DNA of 64,000 nt from Mycobacteroides franklinii (GTDB taxonomy: Bacteria; Actinomycetota; Actinomycetes; Mycobacteriales; Mycobacteriaceae). The stretch lies in assembly GCF_002013895.1 (NCBI RefSeq), contig NZ_MAFQ01000001.1, positions 248,001 to 312,000 of the forward strand, given 5' to 3'. Position 1 is the first letter of the stretch, and every line of letters begins with the position of its first letter. The notes under the pieces were generated by a model. That model ran no database searches and was not told where the DNA came from. It was given only the letters and a program-made list of their open reading frames with translations. Of the stretch, positions 1 to 8,267 are shown piece by piece. The translations under genes were made by a program, and so were the position numbers.

Positions 1-2
1 CG

Positions 3-869
3 CTGTACGCGGTGGTTCGGCTCAGTCAGCGGCTACTCGGATTCAACGACCCGCGTGGTGCCGCCGTGTGGACCGCGGTGACGATGTGGACCGAACCAGT
101 GCGCTCCACCCTGGACTACGGGCAGATCAACGTGCTGTTGATGCTGCTGATCTTGTTGGCGGTGACGTCATCACGCTGGTGGGTCTCGGGAACGTTGGTG
201 GGACTTGCGGGCGGGGTGAAGCTGACCCCGTTGGTTAGTGGGCTCTACTTCCTGGGCGCGCGACGGTGGGCGACCGCCATCTGGGCAGGCGTGGTCTTCC
301 TGCTGACTGTCGCGATCGGCATCGCCGTAGTCGGGGGGCAGGGGCGCTTTTACTTCACCGATCTATTGGGCAAGCCGGACCGGATCGGGCCGATTGCCAC
401 CGTGTTCAACCAGTCGTGGCGAGGCGGAATCTCCAGGATCCTGGGACACGACGCCGGGTCTGGTGCGCTCGTGCTGTTCGCCTACGCGGTCACCGCCGTA
501 CTGGCCTTCTTGGCATGGCGCGCGGTAGACGACAGATTGGGGAAGATCTGCGTGGTGGAGATGTTCGGCCTGCTCATCTCGCCCATCTCGTGGACGCACC
601 ATTGGGTCTGGATGGTTCCGTTCATGGTGTGGCTGCTGCACGGACCATGGCGAGAAAAATTGGGCGCGAAGGTTTTTGGGTACGGATGGCTGGTGCTGTT
701 GTTGATCGGGGTGCCCTGGCTGCTCAGCTTCGCCCAGCCCGACATCTGGCGCATTGACCGGCCGTGGCCGCTGGCCTGGGCCGGGCTGGTGGACATCGCG
801 GTCGCCATGGCAACGTTGACCTGGATGGCGGTGGTGGGCTGGCGAACGGAGTCGATCGAGCCGTACTAG
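3..869 (+). CDS. pimE: Polyprenol-phosphate-mannose alpha-1,2-mannosyltransferase PimE, C-terminal part (GT87)
   Basis: The reading frame is open to the left edge, so the gene is cut off by the window; about 288 codons remain of a family usually near 430. The visible part is a chain of hydrophobic helices with short polar loops (for example residues around 40-60, 85-110, 150-170 and 225-245 of the visible segment), as in GT-C/GT87 integral membrane mannosyltransferases. In mycobacteria PimE uses polyprenyl-phosphate-mannose on the periplasmic side to add the alpha-1,2 mannose that turns PIM4 into PIM5. The assignment leans on order: phhB, mutT2 and typA follow, as in Rv1159, Rv1159A, Rv1160 and Rv1165 of M. 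tuberculosis. The SDR and purU genes between are extra here. A different GT87 member is possible. Confidence 0.8.
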   Translation: MYAVVRLSQRLLGFNDPRGAAVWTAVTMWTEPVRSTLDYGQINVLLMLLILLAVTSSRWWVSGTLVGLAGGVKLTPLVSGLYFLGARRWATAIWAGVVFLLTVAIGIAVVGGQGRFYFTDLLGKPDRIGPIATVFNQSWRGGISRILGHDAGSGALVLFAYAVTAVLAFLAWRAVDDRLGKICVVEMFGLLISPISWTHHWVWMVPFMVWLLHGPWREKLGAKVFGYGWLVLLLIGVPWLLSFAQPDIWRIDRPWPLAWAGLVDIAVAMATLTWMAVVGWRTESIEPY

Positions 870-899
870 ACGCATTGCGGAGCGGTAGGCCCGGTCGGC

Positions 900-905
900 T
901 ACCGT
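900..905 (+). promoter_or_regulatory. -10-like TACCGT, leaderless promoter of the SDR gene
   Basis: TACCGT (TAnnnT) is followed by exactly 6 nt and then the ATG at 912, so the transcript would begin at or next to the start codon. No Shine-Dalgarno sequence is present. This is inference from spacing. Confidence 0.45.
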
Positions 906-911
906 GGCGCC

Positions 912-1718
912 ATGTCTGAACATTGGACCGTCCTGGTCACCGGCGCCTCCAGCGGGATCGGCGCGAGCGCGGCCCGGATATTCGTCGAGCGCGGACACCG
1001 CGTATTCGGTACCAGTCGCAACCCGGAGACCGTCGCCCATCGGATCCCGGGGGTGCAGTATCTGCGGCTCGACCAGACGGACAAGGCGAGCATCGCCGAC
1101 TGCGTGGCACAAGCGGGCGAGGTGGACATCCTCGTCAACAATGCCGGCGAGAGTCAGATCGGTGCGCTCGAAGACGTCTCCGTCGACGACTTCGAAAAGC
1201 TCTACACCACCAATGTCTTTGGGCCGGTTGCGCTCACCAAGGCAGTGCTGCCCGGTATGAGGGAACGACGCCGTGGCGCCATCATCATGGTGGGTTCGAT
1301 GGCGGGCACCTTGCACGTCCCGTTCCGGTCGACCTATAGCTCGGCGAAATCGGCGTTGCATACGGTGGCCGACTGTCTGCGCTACGAGGTTGCGCCGTTC
1401 GGGATCACCGTGAGCACGGTGGAGCCCGGTGTCATCGCGACAGGAATCGAGACGCGACGTAACCGTATTGTCCCTGAGGGATCCGCCTACCGCGAAGCGT
1501 TCCAGACGGTGGACGCGGCCATGGCCGCGCGGGAAGAGCACGGCATGGCCACCGACGACTTGGGGCGCCTCATCGTCGATGTGGCCTTGAATCCGGACCC
1601 GAAACCCTTGTACGCCAAGGGGAGTAATGCCCCACTCATCATGGCCGCAGAGCGGCTGCTACCCGCCCGGCTGTTCCTGAAATTCCTGGCGCGCATGCAC
1701 GGGCTGAAGGTGCGATAA
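912..1718 (+). CDS. Short-chain dehydrogenase/reductase
   Basis: A 268-residue classical SDR. The Rossmann glycine motif TGASSGIG is at residues 10-17, the NNAG motif near residue 77, and the catalytic Tyr/Lys in YSSAK near residue 140 with the upstream Ser in the GSMAG segment. These residues support NAD(P)-dependent oxidation or reduction of an alcohol/carbonyl; the substrate cannot be read from sequence. The C-terminus is basic (ARMHGLKVR). The stop lies 2 nt before the purU start, so the two are probably co-transcribed. The start at 912 fits a leaderless arrangement with TACCGT 6 nt upstream. There is no SDR at this place in M. tuberculosis, so it is a lineage-specific insertion. Confidence 0.9.
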   Translation: MSEHWTVLVTGASSGIGASAARIFVERGHRVFGTSRNPETVAHRIPGVQYLRLDQTDKASIADCVAQAGEVDILVNNAGESQIGALEDVSVDDFEKLYTTNVFGPVALTKAVLPGMRERRRGAIIMVGSMAGTLHVPFRSTYSSAKSALHTVADCLRYEVAPFGITVSTVEPGVIATGIETRRNRIVPEGSAYREAFQTVDAAMAAREEHGMATDDLGRLIVDVALNPDPKPLYAKGSNAPLIMAAERLLPARLFLKFLARMHGLKVR

Positions 1719-1720
1719 GC

Positions 1721-2620
1721 ATGTTTCCCCAGGGTATGCACCCCACCGGATCGTCAGACGCATTTCACTCCAAGGACATCGGCAGGCTGCTGCTGCAATG
1801 CCCGGACCGGATCGGAGTGGTGGCCGCCGTCAGCGCCTTCCTGGCCGATGCCGGCGCGAGCATCATCTCGCTGGCGCAGTACTCGACGGAACCTCAGGGC
1901 GGCTGGTTCATGCAGCGCACGGTTTTTCACCGCTCCGGACTCACCGCCGCGCGCGAGGATTTGGAGCGCAAGTTCGCCTCCATCGCTGAGGAATTCGACA
2001 TTCAGTACCGATTCAGCGAGGCCGCCAAGCCGAAGCGAGTGGCGATCATGGTCTCGCAAACGGATCACTGTCTGCTGGATCTGCTGTGGCGCAACCGTCG
2101 CGGTGAGCTCGACATGTCGATCGCGATGGTGATCTCGAATCATCCCGACCTTGCCGAGCAGGTGCGCTCGTTCGGGTTGCCGTTCGTGCACATCCCCGCG
2201 ACCCGGGAGAACCGTGCCGAAGCCGAACGCAAGCAGCTCGAACTGCTGCAGGGAAATGTCGACCTCGTGGTTCTGGCCCGCTACATGCAGATTCTGTCGC
2301 CGGAGTTTCTCAGCGAGATCGACTGTCCGCTGATCAACATCCACCATTCATTCCTGCCCGCGTTCACCGGCGCGATGCCGTACCGCCGTGCGCGGGAACG
2401 TGGTGTCAAAATGATCGGTGCCACAGCCCATTACGTGACAGCTGAGCTCGACGAGGGGCCGATCATCGAACAGGATGTGATCCGCGTCGATCACACGCAC
2501 ACGGTCGAGGATCTGGTGCGGCTCGGATCCGATGTGGAACGTCTGGTGTTATCGCGTGCTGTGGCCTGGCACTGCGAGGACAGGGTGATGCGGCACGGGA
2601 ACGTCACCGCGATCTTGTGA
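1721..2620 (+). CDS. purU: Formyltetrahydrofolate deformylase PurU
   Basis: A 299-residue protein with an N-terminal ACT domain (about residues 20-95, starting LLLQCPDRIGVVAAVSAFL) followed by a formyltransferase-fold domain. The hydrolase region contains the catalytic segment NIHHSFLPAF (about residues 205-215), the GATAHYVT stretch and the later Asp in the DEGPII motif. PurU hydrolyses 10-formyl-THF to THF and formate, balancing one-carbon units; the ACT domain usually senses methionine or glycine. Length fits the family (280-300). The gene starts 2 nt after the SDR stop. ATGs at 1721 and 1736 are both possible starts, and homology begins after either. Confidence 0.93.
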   Translation: MFPQGMHPTGSSDAFHSKDIGRLLLQCPDRIGVVAAVSAFLADAGASIISLAQYSTEPQGGWFMQRTVFHRSGLTAAREDLERKFASIAEEFDIQYRFSEAAKPKRVAIMVSQTDHCLLDLLWRNRRGELDMSIAMVISNHPDLAEQVRSFGLPFVHIPATRENRAEAERKQLELLQGNVDLVVLARYMQILSPEFLSEIDCPLINIHHSFLPAFTGAMPYRRARERGVKMIGATAHYVTAELDEGPIIEQDVIRVDHTHTVEDLVRLGSDVERLVLSRAVAWHCEDRVMRHGNVTAIL

Positions 2621-2666
2621 TACTCGATTGTGCTGCGGTTTCCCGAAACCATGGTGCTGCTGCCCA

Positions 2667-2724
2667 CCTCTATGCGACAAGGGGGCGCTGCGGCGGGGAC
2701 TAAAGCGCATTTGTCGCATAGGGG
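2667..2724. terminator. Stem-loop between convergent purU and phhB
   Basis: CTATGCGACAA (2670-2680) is the exact reverse complement of TTGTCGCATAG (2711-2721), extended outward by one G-T and two C-G pairs. A nested stem GCGCT (2685-2689) with AGCGC (2704-2708) sits in the loop. Its place between convergent genes suggests a bidirectional terminator, although no U-run follows. Confidence 0.5.
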
Positions 2725-2776
2725 CGGGCGGGGTCTGCATGTGGTGTCGAGGTCGTGGTGCTGCCGTGGAACTTCT

Positions 2777-3061
2777 CTAGATGCCCGCCTGTGAGTCGAT
2801 GGCCCGGGCCAGTGCCACGTCCTTCTCGGTGATGCCGCCCTCGGAATGCGTGGACAACACGAATGTCACTGTGCGCCATCGGATATCGATATCGGGATGA
2901 TGGTCGACGGATTCCGCGTGCTCGGCGATGCGGCGTACCGCGTCAACACCGTCGAGGAAGGTATCGAACGTGACGGCGCGACGCAGGGAGTCGCCCGCAC
3001 GTGTCCATCCGGGAAGTTCGGCGAGCGCTGCGTTGATCTGGTCATCGGTGAGCAGGGCCAT
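2777..3061 (-). CDS. phhB: 4a-hydroxytetrahydrobiopterin dehydratase (pterin-4a-carbinolamine dehydratase)
   Basis: A 94-residue protein, the normal size for the PhhB/DCoH family. The hallmark region lies at about residues 46-70: [17 protein letters not shown] carries the paired histidines that handle the pterin, followed by the T(H)SEGGIT segment. The family dehydrates 4a-carbinolamine tetrahydropterins; in bacteria lacking phenylalanine hydroxylase it may act on molybdopterin or other pterins. It is divergent from mutT2, with start codons 26 nt apart. The start at 3061 fits TACGTT (3068-3073 on this strand) 6 nt upstream. It corresponds to Rv1159A. Confidence 0.92.
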   Translation of the reverse strand: MALLTDDQINAALAELPGWTRAGDSLRRAVTFDTFLDGVDAVRRIAEHAESVDHHPDIDIRWRTVTFVLSTHSEGGITEKDVALARAIDSQAGI

Positions 3062-3067
3062 GAACTC

Positions 3068-3079
3068 AACGTATAGCGT
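3068..3079. promoter_or_regulatory. Back-to-back -10 hexamers for phhB and mutT2
   Basis: On the minus strand TACGTT (3068-3073) lies 6 nt before the phhB ATG. On the plus strand the adjoining TAGCGT (3074-3079) lies 8 nt before the mutT2 ATG. The two hexamers touch, so the divergent promoters would share their core and compete for polymerase. Confidence 0.45.
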
Positions 3080-3087
3080 CGAGCACC

Positions 3088-3480
3088 ATGGCGATAGTGG
3101 TCGCGGGCGCGGTGATCGACGGGGACAAGCTGCTCATCGCGCAGCGCGCGACACCCGCCGAACTCGCCGGACAGTGGGAGCTTCCGGGCGGCAAGGTCGC
3201 CGAGGGCGAATCGGAGCCGCAGGCGCTTGCTCGGGAGTTACGCGAGGAACTCGGGATCGATGTCGAGGTCGATTCCCGCATCGGTGAGGACGTCGTCGTC
3301 GGGAACCTCGTGCTGCGTGCCTACCGCGCGCACATACGCGGCGGCGTTCCTCATCCGCATGAGCATCTGGCCCTGCGCTGGGTCACCCCCGACGAGCTCG
3401 ACGCGGTGGAGTGGGTCGCCGCGGACGGGGGATGGATCCCCGCGTTGCGGGCAGCGCTAGTGGGCCCGCGCCCGGTGTAG
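3088..3480 (+). CDS. mutT2: Nudix hydrolase MutT2
   Basis: A 130-residue Nudix protein. The Nudix box GX5EX7REUXEEXGU is complete at about residues 35-57, from GGKVAEGES to REELGI, so the metal-binding glutamates are present. M. tuberculosis MutT2 (Rv1160) hydrolyses dCTP, 5-methyl-dCTP and, weakly, 8-oxo-dGTP, cleansing the nucleotide pool. Similarity to MutT2 continues beyond the box: [10 protein letters not shown] before it and [18 protein letters not shown] after it. The 3' end overlaps the end of a small minus-strand gene (3457-3624), so the two are tail-to-tail. Confidence 0.9.
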   Translation: MAIVVAGAVIDGDKLLIAQRATPAELAGQWELPGGKVAEGESEPQALARELREELGIDVEVDSRIGEDVVVGNLVLRAYRAHIRGGVPHPHEHLALRWVTPDELDAVEWVAADGGWIPALRAALVGPRPV

Positions 3481-3624
3481 CACCTTTTTGAGTTCCTTGT
3501 CGGAGAGCCCGTGCTGCTCGGCTTTCTGCATCTTGTGCACCACAAGAGGGCACTTCATGCAGCGTGGTTTGCTCTTACAGCACTTCTTCTTGGGCTTGAG
3601 CCGGGCGACCTTGCTGGCCTTCAC
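3457..3624 (-). CDS. 55-residue Lys/Cys-rich small protein
   Basis: A GTG-started frame of 55 codons. AGGA sits about 8 nt upstream on the same strand. The product is very basic, with a Lys-rich stretch followed by Cys15-Cys16, Cys22 and Cys25 (CC-x5-C-x2-C), a plausible zinc or Fe-S knot or nucleic-acid binding patch. The C-terminal half ([18 protein letters not shown]) looks like an amphipathic helix. The last 24 nt overlap mutT2 in antisense, while the rest fills the gap before typA that would otherwise be empty. I do not recognise a named family; similar short KKCC proteins exist in actinobacteria as far as I recall, which is not verified here. Confidence 0.6.
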   Translation of the reverse strand: MKASKVARLKPKKKCCKSKPRCMKCPLVVHKMQKAEQHGLSDKELKKVLHRARAH

Positions 3625-3723
3625 TGAGGGTCCTACTTCTGGGTCTAAATGTGTCTTGGGCTGTGTTTACGTCTATGTCGGGCGTCACACGTGATAACGC
3701 CAGTTTCGTGAACAGGGGTCATG

Positions 3724-3739
3724 ACTGCCAGAATTGGCA
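3724..3739 (+). promoter_or_regulatory. Inverted repeat covering the typA start region
   Basis: CTGCCA (3724-3729) and TGGCAG (3734-3739) form a 6-bp stem with loop GAAT. The right arm contains the TTG at 3734 and ends 3 nt before the GTG at 3743, so folding could mask initiation. Confidence 0.35.
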
Positions 3740-3742
3740 GAC

Positions 3743-5647
3743 GTGACCCATAGTTTCCGGAACGTAGCCATTGTTGCGCACGTCGACCACGGCAAGACAA
3801 CCCTGGTCGATGCGATGCTCAAACAATCGGGTGCGCTCTCGCACCGAGGTGATGACGCTGTCGAGCGCCTGATGGACTCCGGTGACCTGGAGAAGGAAAA
3901 GGGCATCACCATCCTGGCCAAGAACACCGCGGTGCACCGGCACCATGCGGATGGCTCCATGACCGTCATCAACGTCATCGACACTCCCGGCCACGCCGAC
4001 TTCGGCGGTGAAGTAGAGCGCGGTCTGTCGATGGTCGACGGCGTGCTGCTGCTGGTCGACGCCTCCGAGGGCCCGCTGCCGCAGACCCGGTTCGTGCTGC
4101 GCAAGGCCCTTGCTGCGCACCTGCCGGTGATCCTCGTGGTCAACAAGACCGACCGGCCCGACGCCCGGATCGCCGAAGTGGTCTCCGACAGCCATGACCT
4201 GCTGCTGGACGTCGCCTCCGATCTGGACGAAGAAGCCCAGAAGGCCGCCGAGGACGCGCTCGGCCTGCCGACGCTGTACGCCTCGGGCCGTGCCGGTGTG
4301 GCCAGCACCGTCGAACCCGCCAACGGCGAGATTCCCGAGGGTGAGAACCTCGACCCGCTCTTCGACGTCCTGCTCGAGCACATCCCGCCGCCCAAGGGTG
4401 ACCCCGAGGCCCCCCTGCAGGCATTGGTCACCAACCTCGACGCATCGGCGTTCCTCGGCCGGCTCGCGCTGATCCGCATCTACAACGGGCGCATCCGCAA
4501 GGGCCAGCAGATCGCGTGGATGCGTGAGGTCGATGGTCATCCCGTCATCACCAACGCCAAGATCACCGAGCTGCTCGCCACCGAGGGCGTCGACCGCAGC
4601 CCCACCGAAGAGGCCGTCGCCGGTGACATCGTGGCCGTCGCAGGTATGTCCGAGATCATGATCGGTGACACCCTGGCCGACCCCGATCACGCGCACGCAC
4701 TGCCGCGCATCACCGTCGACGAGCCCGCGATCTCGGTGACCATCGGTACCAACAGCTCTCCGCTGGCGGGCAAGGTGTCCGGGCACAAGCTGACCGCGCG
4801 GATGGTCAAGTCGCGGCTGGATTCGGAACTCGTCGGCAACGTCTCGATCAAGGTCGTCGACATCGGCCGTCCCGACGCCTGGGAGGTTCAGGGCCGTGGT
4901 GAGCTGGCGCTGGCCATCCTCGTCGAGCAGATGCGCCGCGAGGGCTTCGAGCTGACCGTCGGCAAGCCTCAGGTGGTCACCCGGCAGATCGACGGCAAGC
5001 TGCACGAGCCGTTCGAGGCCATGACCATCGACTGTCCCGAGGAATTCGTCGGCGCCGTCACCCAGCTGATGGCCGCCCGCAAGGGCCGCATGGAGGAGAT
5101 GGCCAACCACGCCGCGGGATGGGTCCGCATGGACTTCGTCGTGCCGTCGCGAGGCCTCATCGGGTTCCGTACCGACTTCCTGACGCTGACCCGGGGCACC
5201 GGCATCGCGAACGCCGTCTTCGAGGGCTACCGCCCCTGGGCCGGCGAGATCCGTGCCCGGCACACCGGGTCGCTGGTATCCGACCGGACCGGCAGCATCA
5301 CCCCGTTCGCCATGATCCAGCTGGCCGACCGTGGACAGTTCTTCGTCGAGCCGGGTGAAGACACGTACGAGGGCCAGGTCGTCGGGATCAACCCGCGTGC
5401 CGAGGACCTCGATGTCAATGTCACCCGCGAGAAGAAGCTGACCAACATGCGCTCGTCGACCGCCGACGTCATGGAGACGCTGGCACGGCCGATCGAGCTC
5501 GACCTCGAGCAGGCCATGGAGTTCTGTGCCGCCGACGAATGTGTGGAGGTGACACCGGAAATCGTGCGCGTGCGCAAGGTCGACCTGGATGCCAACACTC
5601 GTGCGCGGAATCGCTCACGCGCGAAGGCGGCTGCCAACAACAGCTAG
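3743..5647 (+). CDS. typA: Ribosome-associated GTPase TypA/BipA
   Basis: A translational GTPase of about 634 residues. G1 AHVDHGKTT lies near the N-terminus, G3 DTPGH near residue 80 and G4 NKTD near residue 135; EF-G-like domains II, III and V follow, and the BipA-specific C-terminal domain includes the VNVTREKKLTNMRSS segment. TypA binds ribosomes and helps 50S assembly and stress adaptation. Homology begins at SFRNVAIVAHVDHGKTT. I chose GTG 3743, but TTG 3734 in frame is an alternative; neither has a good Shine-Dalgarno sequence, and an inverted repeat spans the site. In M. tuberculosis narGHJI lies between mutT2 and typA; here it does not. The basic tail is typical. Confidence 0.95.
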   Translation: MTHSFRNVAIVAHVDHGKTTLVDAMLKQSGALSHRGDDAVERLMDSGDLEKEKGITILAKNTAVHRHHADGSMTVINVIDTPGHADFGGEVERGLSMVDGVLLLVDASEGPLPQTRFVLRKALAAHLPVILVVNKTDRPDARIAEVVSDSHDLLLDVASDLDEEAQKAAEDALGLPTLYASGRAGVASTVEPANGEIPEGENLDPLFDVLLEHIPPPKGDPEAPLQALVTNLDASAFLGRLALIRIYNGRIRKGQQIAWMREVDGHPVITNAKITELLATEGVDRSPTEEAVAGDIVAVAGMSEIMIGDTLADPDHAHALPRITVDEPAISVTIGTNSSPLAGKVSGHKLTARMVKSRLDSELVGNVSIKVVDIGRPDAWEVQGRGELALAILVEQMRREGFELTVGKPQVVTRQIDGKLHEPFEAMTIDCPEEFVGAVTQLMAARKGRMEEMANHAAGWVRMDFVVPSRGLIGFRTDFLTLTRGTGIANAVFEGYRPWAGEIRARHTGSLVSDRTGSITPFAMIQLADRGQFFVEPGEDTYEGQVVGINPRAEDLDVNVTREKKLTNMRSSTADVMETLARPIELDLEQAMEFCAADECVEVTPEIVRVRKVDLDANTRARNRSRAKAAANNS

Positions 5648-5824
5648 ATTCGGCGGTCTGCGGCTCTGTGCGCGTCCCGCCGACATCGGGCAGACCGGGC
5701 AAGAACAAGGGCACGTCCCGCAAGACCCCGAAGGCAATGAGTTCTGTCTGCTCAGGGCCCGTCTCAAGGAGCTTTGAGGCTCGCTGCCTCGCGCCGTCGT
5801 CGGAATGGGAGCACACTGCAGGGC

Positions 5825-6214
5825 GTGGCCGATTTCAACTCCCTCAAGCGGTTGGTGGTCCAGAACACCCAGCGCTACCTGGTGAACCCGGTGGGGCGCC
5901 GGCTGCCGATCGTGATGCTGGAGACCACGGGTCGCAAGTCCGGACAACCTCGCCTCACCGCGATCGGCGGACGACTTGTCGATAACCAGTTCTGGCTGGT
6001 GTCCGAGCACGGTGAGCACTCCGACTACGTGCGCAACATCAAAGCGAATCCCGCGGTCCGGCTACGTATCCGCGATCAATGGCGCACCGGTACCGCGCAC
6101 CTACTGCCCGACGATGACGCGCGGGCACGGCTACAGCAGCTGCCGCGGGGCAACAGTGCGGTAGTGCGTGCGGTGGGTACCGAACTGCTGACACTGCGGG
6201 TGGACCTCGACTGA
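5825..6214 (+). CDS. Nitroreductase-family deazaflavin (F420)-dependent oxidoreductase
   Basis: About 129 residues from GTG 5825. The pattern GRRLPIVMLETTGRKSGQPRLTAI followed by WLVSEHGEHSDYVRNIKANPAVRLRI is typical of the Ddn/FDOR-B split-barrel family, which binds F420H2 and reduces quinones or other acceptors. The core between GRKSG and the RNIKANP motif contains the cofactor-binding residues. The frame extends upstream to 5774, but homology starts near DFNSLKRLVV. It sits alone about 180 nt after typA. The acceptor is unknown; relatives activate nitroimidazole prodrugs or protect against oxidative stress. fbiC, needed to make F420, is in the same window. Confidence 0.85.
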   Translation: MADFNSLKRLVVQNTQRYLVNPVGRRLPIVMLETTGRKSGQPRLTAIGGRLVDNQFWLVSEHGEHSDYVRNIKANPAVRLRIRDQWRTGTAHLLPDDDARARLQQLPRGNSAVVRAVGTELLTLRVDLD

Positions 6215-6295
6215 TTTTGGTTACAGCGGTTGCCTAGCTCGATGAACTTATTTGAGAGATAACAGTTTTCGCGATCAGTCGATCGAGCCGGTGGG

Positions 6296-6301
6296 TACTA
6301 T
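6296..6301 (+). promoter_or_regulatory. -10-like TACTAT, leaderless promoter of the alkylsulfatase
   Basis: TACTAT is followed by 6 nt and the ATG at 6308. The match to TAnnnT plus the absence of a ribosome binding site suggests leaderless initiation. Confidence 0.5.
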
Positions 6302-6307
6302 CGCGAT

Positions 6308-8203
6308 ATGCCGGAGCAAACCCAGCCCACATCTCGCATCATCGACCAGAACGCGGCGGCGGCACAGGAGCTTCCGTTCGCCAGTACCGTCGACCAGGCC
6401 GACGCCGACAGGGGATTCATCGCGGCGCTGGAACCCGGTGTCGTCACGGACGCGGCCGGAAAAACAGTCTGGGACAACGACTCCTACAGCTTTTTGGGCG
6501 ACAGTTGCCCGGCCTCGGTGCATCCGAGTCTGTGGCGGCAGTGCGGGCTGAACATCAGGCAGGGGCTGTATCTCGTCACCGAGGGCATCTATCAGGTGCG
6601 GGGCCTCGACATCTCCAATATGACGATGGTGGAGGGGGAGAACGGGGTCATCGTGATCGACCCGCTGGTGTCCGCGGAAACCGCCGCGGCGGCCCTGGCG
6701 CTGTATCGGAGCCATCGCGGCGACCGCCCGGTGACCGGGTTGATCTACACCCACTCCCACGCCGACCATTTCGGGGGTGCGTTGGGTGTGGTGAGCACCG
6801 AAGACGTTGCGGCGGGTCGCTGTCCCGTGCTGGCGCCGGCGGGATTCCTGGAACATGCCGTGGCTGAGAACGTCTACGCCGGGACGGCGATGACACGCCG
6901 TGCCGTCTACATGTACGGTGCGGTTCTGCCGAGGGGGCCCCTCGGGCAGGTGGGATCCGGTCTTGGGCAAACCAATTCGATTGGCACCGTCACGCTGATC
7001 CCGCCGACCCTCGACATCACCCACACCGGGCAGGAAGAGACCATCGACGGTGTGCGGATGATCTTCCAGCTGACCCCGGGCACCGAGGCGCCGGCGGAGA
7101 TGAACTTCCATTTCCCGCAGCATCGGGCACTGTGTATGGCCGAGAACGCCACCCATACCCTGCACAACCTCCTGACGTTGCGCGGCGCGCTGGTACGCGA
7201 CCCGCATGTCTGGGCGCGGTACATCACCGAGGCCATCAACCTGTACGCGCATGACGCCGATGTGGTGTTCGCCTCTCATCATTGGCCCACCTGGGATACC
7301 GCACGTCTGGTGGAATACCTTTCCCTGCAACGTGATCTGTACGCGTATCTGCACGATCAGACGTTGCGACAGCTCAATCAGGGCTTCGTGGGTTCGGAGA
7401 TCGCGGAGACGCTGCAGCTGCCGCCGGCTATCGCCGGGGCCTGGCATGCGCGCGGCTACTACGGCTCGATCAGCCATAACGTGAAGGCGATCTATCAGCG
7501 CTACATGGGTTGGTTCGACGGCAACCCCGCACACCTCTGGGAGCATCCACCTGTCGCGAATGCGCAGCGGCACGTGGAGTTCATGGGTGGCTCCGAGGAG
7601 GTGCTTCGCAAGGCGCACATCGCCTTCGAGGAGGGTGACTATCGGTGGGTGGCCCAGGTGGTCAACTATGTGATCTTCGCCGATCCGGCCAACGAGGCGG
7701 CGAAGATGTTGCAGGCCAGCTGTTTCGAACAGCTTGGCTACGGAGCGGAGAATGCCACCTGGCGCAACTTCTACCTGATGGGTGCGTACGAACTGCGCCA
7801 CGGAAACGTGGGGACCCCGATGGCCGTTGGCTCGCCGACGATGATGGCGGCACTGACCGTGGACCAGGTGTTCGATGCGCTCTCACTGCGGATCAACGGA
7901 CCCAAGGCCTGGAACGAGCGCTTCGTGAGCGATTGGACGTTCACCGACGAGGATCGCGTGCACCGCGTGGAGCTGCGTAACGGTGTGCTGGTGCACTACG
8001 ACCGGCCCGCGGGTATCAGTCCGCCCGACGTGACCTTCACCCTGACGCGGCCGACCCTCATCGACGTTCTACTGGACGGCAAGGACCCGGCGCAGCTTGT
8101 CGCCTCGGGTGAGATCGCCGTGGAGGGCGACCTGACCGGACTCGCCCGGTTGGTCGCGGTCCTCGATGCGCCCGACCCCGGCTTTGCCATCGTGACCCCG
8201 TAG
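6308..8203 (+). CDS. Alkyl/aryl-sulfatase of the metallo-beta-lactamase class (SdsA1/BDS1-like)
   Basis: A 631-residue protein with the three-part architecture of zinc alkylsulfatases. The N-terminal metallo-beta-lactamase domain carries THSHADHFGG at about residues 148-157, with further ligands in ENATHTLHN and the ASHHWP segment. A helical dimerisation domain follows (about 390-500), and a C-terminal SCP2-like domain (about 510-631) contains DLTGLARL. The enzyme cleaves sulfate esters such as dodecyl sulfate to alcohol and sulfate. No signal peptide is evident, so it is probably cytoplasmic or exported by another route. An AraC regulator follows 65 nt downstream on the same strand. It has no counterpart at this place in M. 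tuberculosis, suggesting an accessory detergent or sulfate-scavenging function. Confidence 0.92.
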   Translation: MPEQTQPTSRIIDQNAAAAQELPFASTVDQADADRGFIAALEPGVVTDAAGKTVWDNDSYSFLGDSCPASVHPSLWRQCGLNIRQGLYLVTEGIYQVRGLDISNMTMVEGENGVIVIDPLVSAETAAAALALYRSHRGDRPVTGLIYTHSHADHFGGALGVVSTEDVAAGRCPVLAPAGFLEHAVAENVYAGTAMTRRAVYMYGAVLPRGPLGQVGSGLGQTNSIGTVTLIPPTLDITHTGQEETIDGVRMIFQLTPGTEAPAEMNFHFPQHRALCMAENATHTLHNLLTLRGALVRDPHVWARYITEAINLYAHDADVVFASHHWPTWDTARLVEYLSLQRDLYAYLHDQTLRQLNQGFVGSEIAETLQLPPAIAGAWHARGYYGSISHNVKAIYQRYMGWFDGNPAHLWEHPPVANAQRHVEFMGGSEEVLRKAHIAFEEGDYRWVAQVVNYVIFADPANEAAKMLQASCFEQLGYGAENATWRNFYLMGAYELRHGNVGTPMAVGSPTMMAALTVDQVFDALSLRINGPKAWNERFVSDWTFTDEDRVHRVELRNGVLVHYDRPAGISPPDVTFTLTRPTLIDVLLDGKDPAQLVASGEIAVEGDLTGLARLVAVLDAPDPGFAIVTP

Positions 8204-8267
8204 CGGACAGCAGAGATGAGCCGTTGCTCAGTAAGGTTGCTGACCATGTTCTGGGGGAAACACGCCG

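Noticed and set aside
363..1541. 392-codon open frame on the minus strand
   Set aside because: It lies antisense to pimE and the SDR gene, has low-complexity basic composition and no family pattern; a shadow of GC-rich coding DNA.
3719..5263. 514-codon minus-strand frame antisense to typA
   Set aside because: Composition is Asp/His/Arg-rich as expected from the complement of GC-rich codons, and typA is unmistakable on the other strand.
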